Assembly (NCBI GenBank): GCA_964491875.1
Contig: CAZBIC010000018.1
Location: 72,063 to 136,062, forward strand
Direction: 5' to 3'
Length of the DNA: 64,000 nucleotides
Origin: JADJPG01 sp964491875
GTDB taxonomy: Bacteria; Verrucomicrobiota; Verrucomicrobiia; Limisphaerales; JADJPG01
Below the pieces are notes generated by a model. That model had not been told where the DNA came from. It did not search any database and worked only from the letters and a program-made list of their open reading frames with translations. Position 1 is the stretch's first letter; the number at the start of each line of letters is the position of its first letter. The position numbers were made by a program, and so were the translations under genes. This document shows, piece after piece, positions 42,508 to 51,011 of the stretch.

Positions 42508-43686
42508 TCAGCTCACGACAGGCCACTTGAACGTGGACGAGAGCTTGATGCGGCGACCTGTTGCCGATGATTCGCGCGCGGCGGTGATGACTTCCAAAAC
42601 ATGAAGCGCGTGCTCGGGCGTAACCAGGGGTTGCCGACCGGTCGAGAGGGATTCCGCCGCCAGCGCGCCGCCGAGTTGCCAGAGATAGCCCTTGGCATCC
42701 GTGACGTGGCGTTCCAACTTGGGACTCTTCATCGTGGCGAGTTCCACGCCCTGCGGCGCCCAGTCGTAGCCGACCATTCCCATGTAACCGTGGGAACCTG
42801 TGATCTGGATCGTGTGCCGCTGCTCGCCGCTGCCGTCGTGACCGTGCGGGTTGAAGTAGTTGAAGCCCGATTGCACATGCGAGATCACGCCCTTGCCGTG
42901 ATCCATCAGAACCATCGCGTTGTCCTCCTCGGTGACCTTGATTTTACCCTTCTCGTCGATGGTGCGTTCGGGTGTGACGATGCTCAGCATCGCGCTGACG
43001 GATTTCACAGGGCCAAGCAGACCGGTGAGGCTGGTGAAATTGTAGACCGCGAGGTCCGGCATGCTGCCGCCGCCTTTTTCGTAGAAGAATGAAGACCAGC
43101 CCGGGCCTTCGTGGCCGTAAAAGGCGTGAGCCGCGGCGACGCGTCCCAGCTTTCCTTCCGCCAGCGTCCTCGCCATGAACGCAAACTGCGGACTCTCCAC
43201 GGTGATGGGCGCGCCCCAGAGGCGGAGGTTCTTCTTGATGGCGAGCTGCAACAGCTTCTGTCCGGCGGCCAGCGTGTTGGCAATTGGTTTCTCGCTCCAC
43301 ACGTGTTTGCCGGCTTCGAGTCCTCGGCGATTGATCTTCTCGTGCTCCTGCATGTCGGTGAGGTCGATCAGGAAATCGAACGGCACACCGGCCAGCATCG
43401 CGTCGATGTGTGGATAATGGTTGGCCACCTTGAAGCGCTCTGCCTGTTTGCGGGCGCGTTCGAGGCGGATGTCGCATAGGCTCACCAGTTCCACATGGGG
43501 CGACTTGGCGAGCACGGGCAGGTACGAACCCGAAACGCTGCCGCAACCAATTACTCCGGTGCGAATTCGCTTCGGCGCGGTGTCCGCAGCGAAGACGCTG
43601 GTCGGCGCGGTCGCGAGGGCGGCGCCAGTGAGGAAGGCGGCCTTGGTGAAGTCACGACGATTGAGCAGTGGTTCAGGAGTTTTCAT
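42508..43686 (-). CDS. Gfo/Idh/MocA-family oxidoreductase with Tat signal
   Basis: 392 residues. A twin-arginine signal (LNRRDFTKAAFLTGAALATAP) precedes a Rossmann NAD-binding fold: VIGCGSVSGSYLPVLA, LVSLCDIRLERARKQAERF, and WSEKPIANTLAAGQ containing the EKP motif. Tat-exported Gfo/Idh proteins are common in Verrucomicrobia/Planctomycetes and act on periplasmic sugars or sugar acids. It is the last gene of a minus-strand run with ROK and NagB-like proteins; its start overlaps the ROK stop. Substrate not determinable from sequence. Confidence 0.9.
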   Translation of the reverse strand: MKTPEPLLNRRDFTKAAFLTGAALATAPTSVFAADTAPKRIRTGVIGCGSVSGSYLPVLAKSPHVELVSLCDIRLERARKQAERFKVANHYPHIDAMLAGVPFDFLIDLTDMQEHEKINRRGLEAGKHVWSEKPIANTLAAGQKLLQLAIKKNLRLWGAPITVESPQFAFMARTLAEGKLGRVAAAHAFYGHEGPGWSSFFYEKGGGSMPDLAVYNFTSLTGLLGPVKSVSAMLSIVTPERTIDEKGKIKVTEEDNAMVLMDHGKGVISHVQSGFNYFNPHGHDGSGEQRHTIQITGSHGYMGMVGYDWAPQGVELATMKSPKLERHVTDAKGYLWQLGGALAAESLSTGRQPLVTPEHALHVLEVITAARESSATGRRIKLSSTFKWPVVS

Positions 43687-44657
43687 GACGTGGCAGGGGT
43701 TTGAACGTTCGATGGGAAAGGTTGGGAGGAAAATAGTTGTCGATGCGCTGCTGCTGCGGCGCCGATCCAGCCCGCGTCAGCACCGGTCTTGGGCCGCACG
43801 ATGGGAAGATCTCGATGACGCTGGCTCCAGATGTGACGCCGGATCGAGGCGGTTAACTGCGTCTGATAAAAGCCGTCACTCACGCCGATACCGCCGCCGA
43901 GAATCACGGCTTCCGGATCCAGCACGTTGACCAGCATTCCAATCTGCGCGCCGAGCGCTTCGCTGGCGGAGCGAATCACCTGCGCGGCGATGGGATGCCC
44001 GGACGCCGCGGCGCGGACGACTTCTTCGCTCGTGCTCGCGCTGCCGTGGACGGCGTTGAACCGGGCGAGCAACGCCGGGCCGGCGGCAATGTCTTCAAGG
44101 GTGCGTTCATCGATGTGGCCGCAACTCTCGCAGTGATGCATCAGCGGACTGCTGGCCATCGTCCCGGTGAAACCGTGGGCGCCCAGATACGCTCTGCCGT
44201 TTTGCATCAGACAACAGCTGATGCCGGTGCCGATTGTGACGAAGAGGAAAGTCTCGAACGAACGACCTTCTCCCGCGATGGCTTCCGCGAGCGCCGCCGC
44301 GCGCACATCCGCCTCAATGACGAGCGGCGCAATTTCCGAAAGCCGTTGGCGGACCGGCTGGTCGAGCCATCGAATGCAGTTCTCGCTGGCAAGATTGCCT
44401 TCGCGGTCCACGAGTTCGCAGATCCCGAGGCCAATGCCGCCAACGCGTCCTCCCCGCTGCGCGACATCCGAGGCGAGTTGCGTTGCGAGTTGAACCACAT
44501 CGTCCAGCACGGCGGCGCCCCCACGGTTCGGGTCAGTTCGGATGACCTGGCGATGGGTCGCGAGAACGGCGGGGAATTCCACCAGTCCAACGGCGATTTT
44601 CGTCCCTCCGACGTCGATGCCGATGAACTGCTCGTGGTTGTCCGCCGCGTTTGTCAT
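43683..44657 (-). CDS. ROK-family protein (sugar kinase-like) with a degenerate ExGH/zinc motif
   Basis: 324 residues. ATP-site GIDVGGTKIAVGLVE lies near the N-terminus, and IEADVRAAALAEA includes the catalytic aspartate (D117). The region that should read GExGH plus CxCGxxGCxE instead reads GTMASSP (residues 165-171) and CESCGHIDERTLED, so the ExGH His and at least one zinc Cys are gone. That leaves either an alternative active site, a kinase subclass, or a regulator without kinase activity. There is no N-terminal HTH, so it is not a classical ROK repressor. Both ends overlap neighbouring genes by four bases (ATGA), indicating tight coupling. Confidence 0.8.
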   Translation of the reverse strand: MTNAADNHEQFIGIDVGGTKIAVGLVEFPAVLATHRQVIRTDPNRGGAAVLDDVVQLATQLASDVAQRGGRVGGIGLGICELVDREGNLASENCIRWLDQPVRQRLSEIAPLVIEADVRAAALAEAIAGEGRSFETFLFVTIGTGISCCLMQNGRAYLGAHGFTGTMASSPLMHHCESCGHIDERTLEDIAAGPALLARFNAVHGSASTSEEVVRAAASGHPIAAQVIRSASEALGAQIGMLVNVLDPEAVILGGGIGVSDGFYQTQLTASIRRHIWSQRHRDLPIVRPKTGADAGWIGAAAAAHRQLFSSQPFPSNVQTPATS

Positions 44658-45376
44658 TCGTTTTTCGGCAGCCGCTCTGCGGCGGCGTGGTCGAGGAGGA
44701 TTTCAACCTTCGAATGCCCCTGCAACAACGACGCGGGACATTTCGGAGTTCGCGGTCCTCGAATCATCATCTCCACCGCGGCGGCCTTATGTGGACCGTA
44801 GGCGAGAAGCAGGATGCGGCGCGCGGCCAGAATTGTTTTCATTCCGACTGTGACGCCGCGAGCGGGCGCATAGTCGCCGCCGAACCACGTGCGGTTTGCC
44901 TCCACGGAAATGGCGTCGAGTTCGAGAACCCGTGCCGCGGAATTCTCGGCGCTGCCGGGCTCGTTGAAACCGAGGTGCCCGTTTTGTCCCAGCCCGAGAA
45001 TCACGACATCCAGTCCGCCTTCCGCGAGGATGCGTCGTTCGTGCGCGATCACGCTGGGCAGGGCGGTCGGTTCTTCGGAGCTCACGGTGAAGTAGCGGTC
45101 GCTCGGAATGCCCCACGGGACGACGGCGGTCCGGCGAATCAGATTCGCGCAGTTGCGCGGTTCATCGCGCGGCACGCCGACGTATTCGTCGAGCGCGAAG
45201 ACATTAAGCCGGCCCAAGGGCAGTCCGCGTTCCGCAATTTTCTGATACAACGGCAACGGTGTGTTGCCGGCGGCGAGCATGACGTTGCGGACGCTGGACT
45301 GCGTGAGCCAGCCGGCGAGCAGATCCGCGGCGGCGGTGTTCGCGATGTCCGGTGTCGGATGGACGGAAACGTTCAT
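44654..45376 (-). CDS. Glucosamine-6-phosphate deaminase/6-phosphogluconolactonase-family protein
   Basis: 240 residues. NagB-type signatures: phosphate loop AAGNTPLPLYQ, VFALDEYVGVP with the catalytic Asp, and LGLGQNGHLGFNEPGS. This supports conversion of glucosamine-6-phosphate to fructose-6-phosphate and ammonia. Whether the true substrate is glucosamine-6-phosphate or another amino sugar phosphate cannot be settled, so no symbol is given. It sits between the ROK gene (overlapping) and the methyltransferase (3 bases upstream), in an amino-sugar context. Confidence 0.82.
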   Translation of the reverse strand: MNVSVHPTPDIANTAAADLLAGWLTQSSVRNVMLAAGNTPLPLYQKIAERGLPLGRLNVFALDEYVGVPRDEPRNCANLIRRTAVVPWGIPSDRYFTVSSEEPTALPSVIAHERRILAEGGLDVVILGLGQNGHLGFNEPGSAENSAARVLELDAISVEANRTWFGGDYAPARGVTVGMKTILAARRILLLAYGPHKAAAVEMMIRGPRTPKCPASLLQGHSKVEILLDHAAAERLPKNE

Positions 45377-45379
45377 GGT

Positions 45380-46324
45380 TCAGCCCGGATTTTGCACGCC
45401 GCGCGCGAGCGCCCGAATGTAGGCGGCATTGCATCCGCAGCAGCCACCCGCATACCCGATTCCCTCGTTGCGTGCCAGCTTCCCGAAGTCGGTGAACTCG
45501 CCCCGCGAAACCTGGATGGTTTCGAGGTCGTCCGGGAACGCCGGGAGCCGCGTGAAACTGTGGCATTCGTTCGTGGTGTGAAACGCCGCGGGCTGCGCCG
45601 CCAGCGGAACCCCGGTCGCGGATCGCATTTCGCGAAGCAAAGGAAGCATGCGCTTGGGATCCTGTTCGCAATTGGCCCCGACGGCAATCGCCCCGAGCGA
45701 AGCCATGACGCGCGCGCACTCGGCCGGAGTTTTGTCGTCGCTGCACTTTGCAATCGTGGGGCGGAAGCTCATCGTCGCGACGGCGGGAAGCCCGACGGAG
45801 GCGGCGCATTGAAGCGCGATCGACATTTCCGCGAGATGGAAGAACGTTTCGAGGATGAGGAAATCAACGCCGGCATCCTTGAGCAGACGAATCTGTTCGT
45901 TGATGTGATCACGGGATTTGTCGAGCGAGGTCATGCCTTCGCGCTCGGTTAACTGCGTGCGGGAGACGCTGCCTGCGACGAGCGCCTTGTCTCCGGCGAC
46001 TTCCTTCGCGATCTTCACGGCGGCGAAATTGATCTTCTCCGTGTCCGCACCGTAGCCCGCGCGCGACAGTTTTTCGCGGGTGCCGAAGAAGGTGAGCGCC
46101 TGGATGACTTGCGATCCGGCGTTCAGGAATTCGCGATGAAGCTCGCGCAGGGCGTCGGGATTCTCGATGGCGACTTCCGGTGTGAATTGTCCGCTGCCAC
46201 GTCCGGTGCCGACGCGTTCGCGACCGGAACCGCTGTCCACGTAGCCACGGCGTTCGAGTTCGATCAGATAGCCGCCGTCGCCGACGACCACGCCGGATTT
46301 CAAAAGTTCGTAGATGTTTTTCAC
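45380..46324 (-). CDS. Homocysteine S-methyltransferase family protein (BHMT-like)
   Basis: 314 residues, one TIM-barrel-type methyltransferase domain. The zinc-binding cysteines of the family are visible as GANCEQ in mid-protein and GGCCGCN near the end; FLILETFFHLAEMSIAL and DGGYLIELERRGY are typical barrel segments. The family moves a methyl group, from betaine or S-methylmethionine, to homocysteine. It has no MetH cobalamin domain. Its place between an EamA transporter (3 bases) and an amino-sugar deaminase (3 bases) is unexpected; the physiological link is not obvious. Confidence 0.85.
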   Translation of the reverse strand: MKNIYELLKSGVVVGDGGYLIELERRGYVDSGSGRERVGTGRGSGQFTPEVAIENPDALRELHREFLNAGSQVIQALTFFGTREKLSRAGYGADTEKINFAAVKIAKEVAGDKALVAGSVSRTQLTEREGMTSLDKSRDHINEQIRLLKDAGVDFLILETFFHLAEMSIALQCAASVGLPAVATMSFRPTIAKCSDDKTPAECARVMASLGAIAVGANCEQDPKRMLPLLREMRSATGVPLAAQPAAFHTTNECHSFTRLPAFPDDLETIQVSRGEFTDFGKLARNEGIGYAGGCCGCNAAYIRALARGVQNPG

Positions 46325-46327
46325 AAG

Positions 46328-47218
46328 TTATTTTGAGTTGAGTGGAGAAGGGGAGGCTGTGGTCGCGGGAGTTTCCATGGCCAGCGCGACGACCGAAGCG
46401 AGGGCGAAGAGAATACCGAACACCTCGCGGCGCCCGACGGTTTCGCCGAGCGCGAGGACCGCGATGGGAACGCTGACGACGGGATACAAGCTTCCCAGCG
46501 GCGCGATCACGCTCGCCTTGCCGCCGCGTGCGAATGCCGTCAGCACAGCGAGGTTTCCGAAGCCGAGGAAGAATCCCAATGCGAGAGCGAGGGACCATGT
46601 GCGCGCGGAAATGGAACTCGGCCAGGTTTCCCGAACGGCTAGGAAAACGGCGACAGGCAGAAATGCGCTGAGATAAACGAGCGCGGCCGTTCTCGCGGGG
46701 AGATGGTTCGTGGCGAGCTTTTGCAGGAAGCCCGAGACACCCCAGAGGACGATCGGTGGCAGTGCGAGCAGGATGGCTGGGGAAACGAGACCGTCTTCAC
46801 TTTGGATGTTGAACAGCCAAATGGCGGCGAAGGAAAGCGCGAGACCGATCTGCTGCACGCGATTCAATCGTTCCCGAAGCAGCAAGGCCGCGGTGATGAT
46901 GGTGACGACCGGGTAGAGCGCCGTCAGTGGAACGACAGCGGCCGCTTTTGCACCGCGCGACAACGCCGCGTAGTAGGCGATGTTCCCGAGACTGGAAACG
47001 ATGCCGCCGAGAAACGCCCACAACATTCCTGTCCGTGGCGCGTGGCGAAGAGGGGCTTCTTTCGAGAGCGCCAGCGGTACGAGAATAGGAAGCAGGCCGA
47101 GCGTGGAAACGGCCTGGCTCAGTTCGGGTGACAGCGCGTCGCCGAGAAGCTTGGAGAGAATCGCCCACACGCCCCAAGAAAGCAGGGCGGCGAACGTCCA
47201 TAGAAGCCAGGGAGACAT
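46328..47218 (-). CDS. EamA/DMT-family metabolite transporter
   Basis: 296 residues from ATG 47218 (MSPWLLWTFAALLSWG); a start at 47263 would extend into the candidate operator and lacks support. Ten hydrophobic helices in two EamA repeats, e.g. VPLTALYPVVTIITAALLLRERL and APLGSLYPVVSVPIAVLALGE, which align with each other. It is an inner-membrane exporter or importer of small metabolites; substrate unknown. It is the first gene of the minus-strand cluster and is divergent from the XylR-like regulator, so it is likely controlled by it. Confidence 0.88.
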   Translation of the reverse strand: MSPWLLWTFAALLSWGVWAILSKLLGDALSPELSQAVSTLGLLPILVPLALSKEAPLRHAPRTGMLWAFLGGIVSSLGNIAYYAALSRGAKAAAVVPLTALYPVVTIITAALLLRERLNRVQQIGLALSFAAIWLFNIQSEDGLVSPAILLALPPIVLWGVSGFLQKLATNHLPARTAALVYLSAFLPVAVFLAVRETWPSSISARTWSLALALGFFLGFGNLAVLTAFARGGKASVIAPLGSLYPVVSVPIAVLALGETVGRREVFGILFALASVVALAMETPATTASPSPLNSK

Positions 47219-47230
47219 GAATGAGGCCGG

Positions 47231-47258
47231 ACTATGCGGCATGCTGCTCGGGTGACAA
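47231..47258 (-). promoter_or_regulatory. Candidate sigma-70 promoter for the EamA-NagB-ROK cluster
   Basis: Read on the minus strand: -35 TTGTCA (5/6), a 16-base spacer, then -10 CATAGT (4/6). The predicted start would lie about 6 bases from ATG 47218, giving a near-leaderless mRNA. The candidate operator at 47259-47272 abuts the -35 box. Confidence 0.35.
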
Positions 47259-47272
47259 TGCACTTGAGTGCA
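47259..47272. promoter_or_regulatory. Candidate operator, 14-bp palindrome
   Basis: TGCACT-TG-AGTGCA, perfect 6-bp arms. It sits between the divergent transporter and XylR-like regulator genes, touching the -35 box of the transporter promoter and 44 bases upstream of the regulator start. Symmetry fits a homodimeric regulator such as the LacI-type sensor protein encoded here, but AraC-type C-terminal DNA binding often uses direct repeats, so the link is tentative. Confidence 0.5.
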
Positions 47273-47316
47273 AAAGAAATTGAGTTTCCGTCCAGCGTTG
47301 CCAAGATGATCGCCTC

Positions 47317-48513
47317 ATGTCCCGAACCACTCAACTGCGCGCGAACGTCCGCGTCGCCGTTTGCATCGACAAGAGCCGTCGCTACGGACGAGGTGTGCTC
47401 GCGGGCATCGCGGACTATGTCGAGGCGCGCGGACGATGGTCGCTGCAGTTGAATCCGCGCGCCTCAGGTGTTTACCGCGGCGACTGGCTGCGCAACTGGG
47501 ATGGCGATGGTGTGCTGGCTTTCGTGGAGGATCCGCGGCTGGCGAAGGCGCTCCTGCGCGCGAAGATTCCTGCGGTGGAGTTGTTCGGTCATCGACTGGA
47601 TCTGGGATTGCCACACGTGGGCAACGACGAGGAGGCGTTTGGCCGGCTGGCGGCGGCGCATTTGTTGGAGCGAAACTTCGTTCGCTTTGCGTTCGTGGGT
47701 GTCGAAGGCGCGTTGTGGTCGGATCGTCGGCTGGCCGGGTTTCGTCGCGCTGTGGAACGCAGTTCCGCTGACGGCCTGGAAGTCCTGTCCCTTTCCGATG
47801 ACGACGCGAGCCTCGCGGCCTGGGAGCGGAATCAGAAACGGCTTCGGGTCTGGCTGCGGCAACTAAGACAACCGATCGGCTTGATGGCGGCGAGCGATCG
47901 AATCGCGCTGCGCGTGCTCAACGCATGCCGGCAGGCGGGCATTGATGTGCCGGAGCGCGTCGCCGTCATCGGCGTGGATAACGACGAGGAGACGTGCCGT
48001 TTGGCGGACCCGCCGCTGTCGAGCGTGATGGACAATGCGCGGGAGATCGGCTGGCGCGCAGCGGAGATGCTCGACCAGTTGATGTCGCGACGGATGGCCG
48101 GAAAGCCGCGTTCAGTGCTGGTGCCCCCGGCGGGGATCGCGATGCGGCGCTCGACCGAGGTGACTGCTGTGGACGATCCGCTGGTGGCGCGCGCGTGTCA
48201 GTTGATTCGCGAACAGGCGTGCGGCGGTTTGACGGCGGAGGAGCTGGCGTCGGCCGTGCGGGTTTCGAAGTCGCTCTTTTATGCGCGGTTCAAGAAAGCC
48301 CTGAACCGTCTGCCGCACGAGGAGATTGTGCGGACGCGCCTCGATCAGGCCCAGTCGTTACTGCGGCAAACGCGCCTGCCGCTGGCGGAGATCGCGGCGC
48401 GGTGCGGGTTCACGCATCCCGAGTATTTCTCGGTGTCGTTCAAACGTGAACTGGGAGTGACGCCGGGACGTTTCCGGCGCAGTTCGAAACAAGATTCCCG
48501 GCCGCAAACTTGA
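47317..48513 (+). CDS. XylR-type transcriptional regulator (LacI-like sensor plus AraC HTH)
   Basis: 398 residues. Residues ~10-280 are a periplasmic-binding-protein-like sugar sensor (VAVCIDKSRRYGRGVLAGIADYV, VAVIGVDNDEETC). The C-terminus is an AraC-family double HTH (LTAEELASAVRVSKSLFYARFK; LPLAEIAARCGFTHPEYFSVSFKRELGVTPGRF). The organisation is that of E. coli XylR, an activator responding to a sugar ligand. It is divergent from the amino-sugar-related cluster, which is its most likely target. Its stop directly abuts the stop of the convergent PfkB kinase gene. Confidence 0.92.
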   Translation: MSRTTQLRANVRVAVCIDKSRRYGRGVLAGIADYVEARGRWSLQLNPRASGVYRGDWLRNWDGDGVLAFVEDPRLAKALLRAKIPAVELFGHRLDLGLPHVGNDEEAFGRLAAAHLLERNFVRFAFVGVEGALWSDRRLAGFRRAVERSSADGLEVLSLSDDDASLAAWERNQKRLRVWLRQLRQPIGLMAASDRIALRVLNACRQAGIDVPERVAVIGVDNDEETCRLADPPLSSVMDNAREIGWRAAEMLDQLMSRRMAGKPRSVLVPPAGIAMRRSTEVTAVDDPLVARACQLIREQACGGLTAEELASAVRVSKSLFYARFKKALNRLPHEEIVRTRLDQAQSLLRQTRLPLAEIAARCGFTHPEYFSVSFKRELGVTPGRFRRSSKQDSRPQT

Positions 48514-49572
48514 TCAGTCGCCAGGTTCGAGCGGCGCGCGGAACTTGTACTTCTTGGCCAGCGCGAGGCAGGCGGCAAGAGGTTTCATGCCGCCGGTGCA
48601 GGTCGGTTCGGAAAGGGACGCGGCGGCGGAACAGACTCCCGCCTCCAGGCAGCGCTGGAGTTCCCAGCCTTCGTGCAGGCCGAGCAGCACGCCGGCGCAG
48701 AACGCGTCGCCGGCTCCGGCAGTGCCGGCGATGTACTTGCCGGGGAGATTGAGCGAGGATTGCCACACGTCTTCACCCTTGCGCGTGCGGGCGAAGCCGC
48801 CTTCCGGGAAATGGATGACCACGACCTCGCGCACGCCTTGCTGGAGTAGGGCGCCGGCGGCGTGGCGGAGCGAAACGGTGTCGAGCGTGCCGTCCGGCTG
48901 GCGGATCTTAAAGCCCGCGGTCTTGCCGGCTTCGATTTCGTTCAGGACGCAATAGTCCACATACTTCAATGCCGGCGTGACGATGCGGCCGAAGCGGTCG
49001 CTGTCCTCGCTGACCACATCGACGCTGGTCTTCATTCCGGCTTCCTGCGCGGCGGCAAGCAGGCGGGCGGCCTTGGTGCCGAACTTGGTGTCCGGCTTGT
49101 CGAGTTCATCGAGCAGCAGCAGGTAACCGAGGTGGAAAATCTGCGCCTTGATCTTGTTGAAGTCGAGATCCTCGCCGGTCCAGTGGGCGTTCGCGCCCCG
49201 GTCGTGGAAGAACGTGCGTTTACCGTTGGACTGCTCGGTCATCACATCGGTGAACGACGTCGGTGCCTGGTTGGTGGCGCGGAGGTAGCGCGTGTCGACC
49301 TTGTTCTTCTTGCAGTCTTCGAGAATGGCCTGGCCGAGGCTGTCCTTGCCGACGAGACCTGCGCCCAACAGCGGGAAGTCTGCGCCGAGCTTGGCGAGAT
49401 CGACGAGGACATTGTAGGGCGCGCCACCGGTGCCTTGGGACTGGCTCAGGATGTTGGCGAGCTGTTCGCGTTGCGGATAGACGTCGATGAGCTTGACCTG
49501 ATCAATGATCCAGTTGCCGCCAGCCAGCAAGCCGCGACGGCTTGAGGCAGATTTGCTTTTCGATGTGGCCAT
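48514..49572 (-). CDS. PfkB-family carbohydrate kinase
   Basis: 352 residues from ATG 49572; an upstream in-frame ATG at 49629 adds 19 residues of no clear homology. Ribokinase/PfkB features: LLAGGNWIIDQVKLIDVYP at the N-terminus, a GTGGAPYNVLVDLAKLGAD substrate region and the C-terminal anion-hole signature GTAGAGDAFCAGVL. The basic N-terminal stretch (TSKSKSASSRRG) is unusual. Substrate unknown; ribose, fructose or tagatose-type phosphates are possible. It converges on the XylR-type regulator, which suggests a sugar-related role. Confidence 0.9.
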   Translation of the reverse strand: MATSKSKSASSRRGLLAGGNWIIDQVKLIDVYPQREQLANILSQSQGTGGAPYNVLVDLAKLGADFPLLGAGLVGKDSLGQAILEDCKKNKVDTRYLRATNQAPTSFTDVMTEQSNGKRTFFHDRGANAHWTGEDLDFNKIKAQIFHLGYLLLLDELDKPDTKFGTKAARLLAAAQEAGMKTSVDVVSEDSDRFGRIVTPALKYVDYCVLNEIEAGKTAGFKIRQPDGTLDTVSLRHAAGALLQQGVREVVVIHFPEGGFARTRKGEDVWQSSLNLPGKYIAGTAGAGDAFCAGVLLGLHEGWELQRCLEAGVCSAAASLSEPTCTGGMKPLAACLALAKKYKFRAPLEPGD

Positions 49573-49730
49573 AAATTCCGGAGTCCCGGCTGATGCGTCG
49601 CCAGAAGGCACCGGGGATCGGTGAATCACTTGGAACGCGCGAACAGCCTGACTTTAGTGAATGAAATGCGCGAAGCCTCTGGCAAGCGGAAAAGTTGATT
49701 CCGCCGCGTGAATCCGCGGTTTTCAGCGTC

Positions 49731-51011
49731 CTACTTCAGCTTCTTGATCAGCACCTTCGACTTCCGGCCGCTCTGGTCGTACTTCTCGCGGCGCGCTGCC
49801 GGCAGGTCGTCCGGCGACCCTTCCACGAAGCCGCCCTTCGACATGAAGTAGGTGAACGCCTGCGTGGAGAGCGCGATCAATTCGCCCAGCCCGAGCTCGC
49901 GCGCCTTGCTTTCCACGAACTGGATCAGCTTGCGGCCGATGCCCTGGTTTTCGTGAGACGGGTTGACGTAGAGGTAGCCCATCTCGCCCTTGTTCTGCTC
50001 CGGGTAAACGTGGAGCGCGACACAGGCGACCGGGTTCTTGTCGATCTCGAAGATGTAGTAATCGCCAAGCTGCTTCTCGAACATCGTCCGCGTCCGCTTC
50101 ATCAGCTCCTCGTTCGCGACGGAGTTCTTCGTCAGCAACATGAGGCTCCGGATGTCCTTCTTCATTGCGCGCCGAATCTGCTGGTACTCGTTCGCGTAAA
50201 TCAACGTGCCGATGCCTTCGTTCGAGAACACCTCTGCCAACAGCCCTTCGTCGACCTGGCCGTTGATGATGTGGACGCGTGGAATGCCGGCGTGGCAGGC
50301 GGCGGCGGCGTGAATGGCCTTGGAAAGCATCTCCGGCATGATCTCGGCGCGGCGCGTGGCCAGCACCTGATCGAGTTCGCTGACCAGCATCTGGCGGATC
50401 AGCTGACCCTGCTGGAACAATCCGTCCGCTGTCGTGATGTAAATCAGCTTCGTGGCCTTCAGCGATTCCGCGAGCGACACGGCGACGTGATCCGAGTTCA
50501 CGCGATACGTCTTGCCGTCGCCGTCGAAGCCCAGCGGCGGCACGACGGGAATGATCCCTTGCGAGAGCAAGCTTTGGAACAACTCTACGTCCACGCGCTC
50601 GACCTTGCCGGTGAAGAGATGATCCACGCCGTGAATGATGCCCAGCGGATGCGCCACGATTCCGTTCGTGGTGACGGCGCGGAGATCGTTCGAGGAAAGC
50701 CCTTCGAGGATTTCGTGCGTCAGCCGGTTGGCCGCGGTGAGCGCGAGCTTGAGCGTCTCGGCGTCGGTGATGCCGACGCCATCGATGTTTGAGGCCGCGA
50801 CTTTCTGTTCTTCGGCCAGCGCCTTGATTTGCGCGGAAGCGCCGTGAACGATCACCACGCGGATGTTCAGGCTGCGCAGGACCGCGATATCGAGGACGAT
50901 GTTCGCGAAGTTCTCTCCGGTCACGATCGCGCCGTCGATGGCGAGCACGAAGGTTTTTTCGCGGAAGCGCGGGATGTATTGCAGGATGCCCCGCAAGTCG
51001 GTGGGTTTCAT
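49731..51011 (-). CDS. argA: Amino-acid N-acetyltransferase (N-acetylglutamate synthase, ArgA-type)
   Basis: 426 residues. An N-terminal amino acid kinase-like fold (FVLAIDGAIVTGENFANIV, VVIVHGASAQIKAL, PVVPPLGFDGDGKTYRVNSD) is joined to a C-terminal GNAT acetyltransferase (GEMGYLYVNPSHENQGIGRKLIQF with the acetyl-CoA Q/RxxGxG/A loop). This two-domain order is that of bacterial ArgA, the first step of arginine synthesis and the target of arginine feedback. The AAK domain retains family glycines but is believed non-catalytic in ArgA. Neighbours are unrelated. Confidence 0.92.
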   Translation of the reverse strand: MKPTDLRGILQYIPRFREKTFVLAIDGAIVTGENFANIVLDIAVLRSLNIRVVIVHGASAQIKALAEEQKVAASNIDGVGITDAETLKLALTAANRLTHEILEGLSSNDLRAVTTNGIVAHPLGIIHGVDHLFTGKVERVDVELFQSLLSQGIIPVVPPLGFDGDGKTYRVNSDHVAVSLAESLKATKLIYITTADGLFQQGQLIRQMLVSELDQVLATRRAEIMPEMLSKAIHAAAACHAGIPRVHIINGQVDEGLLAEVFSNEGIGTLIYANEYQQIRRAMKKDIRSLMLLTKNSVANEELMKRTRTMFEKQLGDYYIFEIDKNPVACVALHVYPEQNKGEMGYLYVNPSHENQGIGRKLIQFVESKARELGLGELIALSTQAFTYFMSKGGFVEGSPDDLPAARREKYDQSGRKSKVLIKKLK

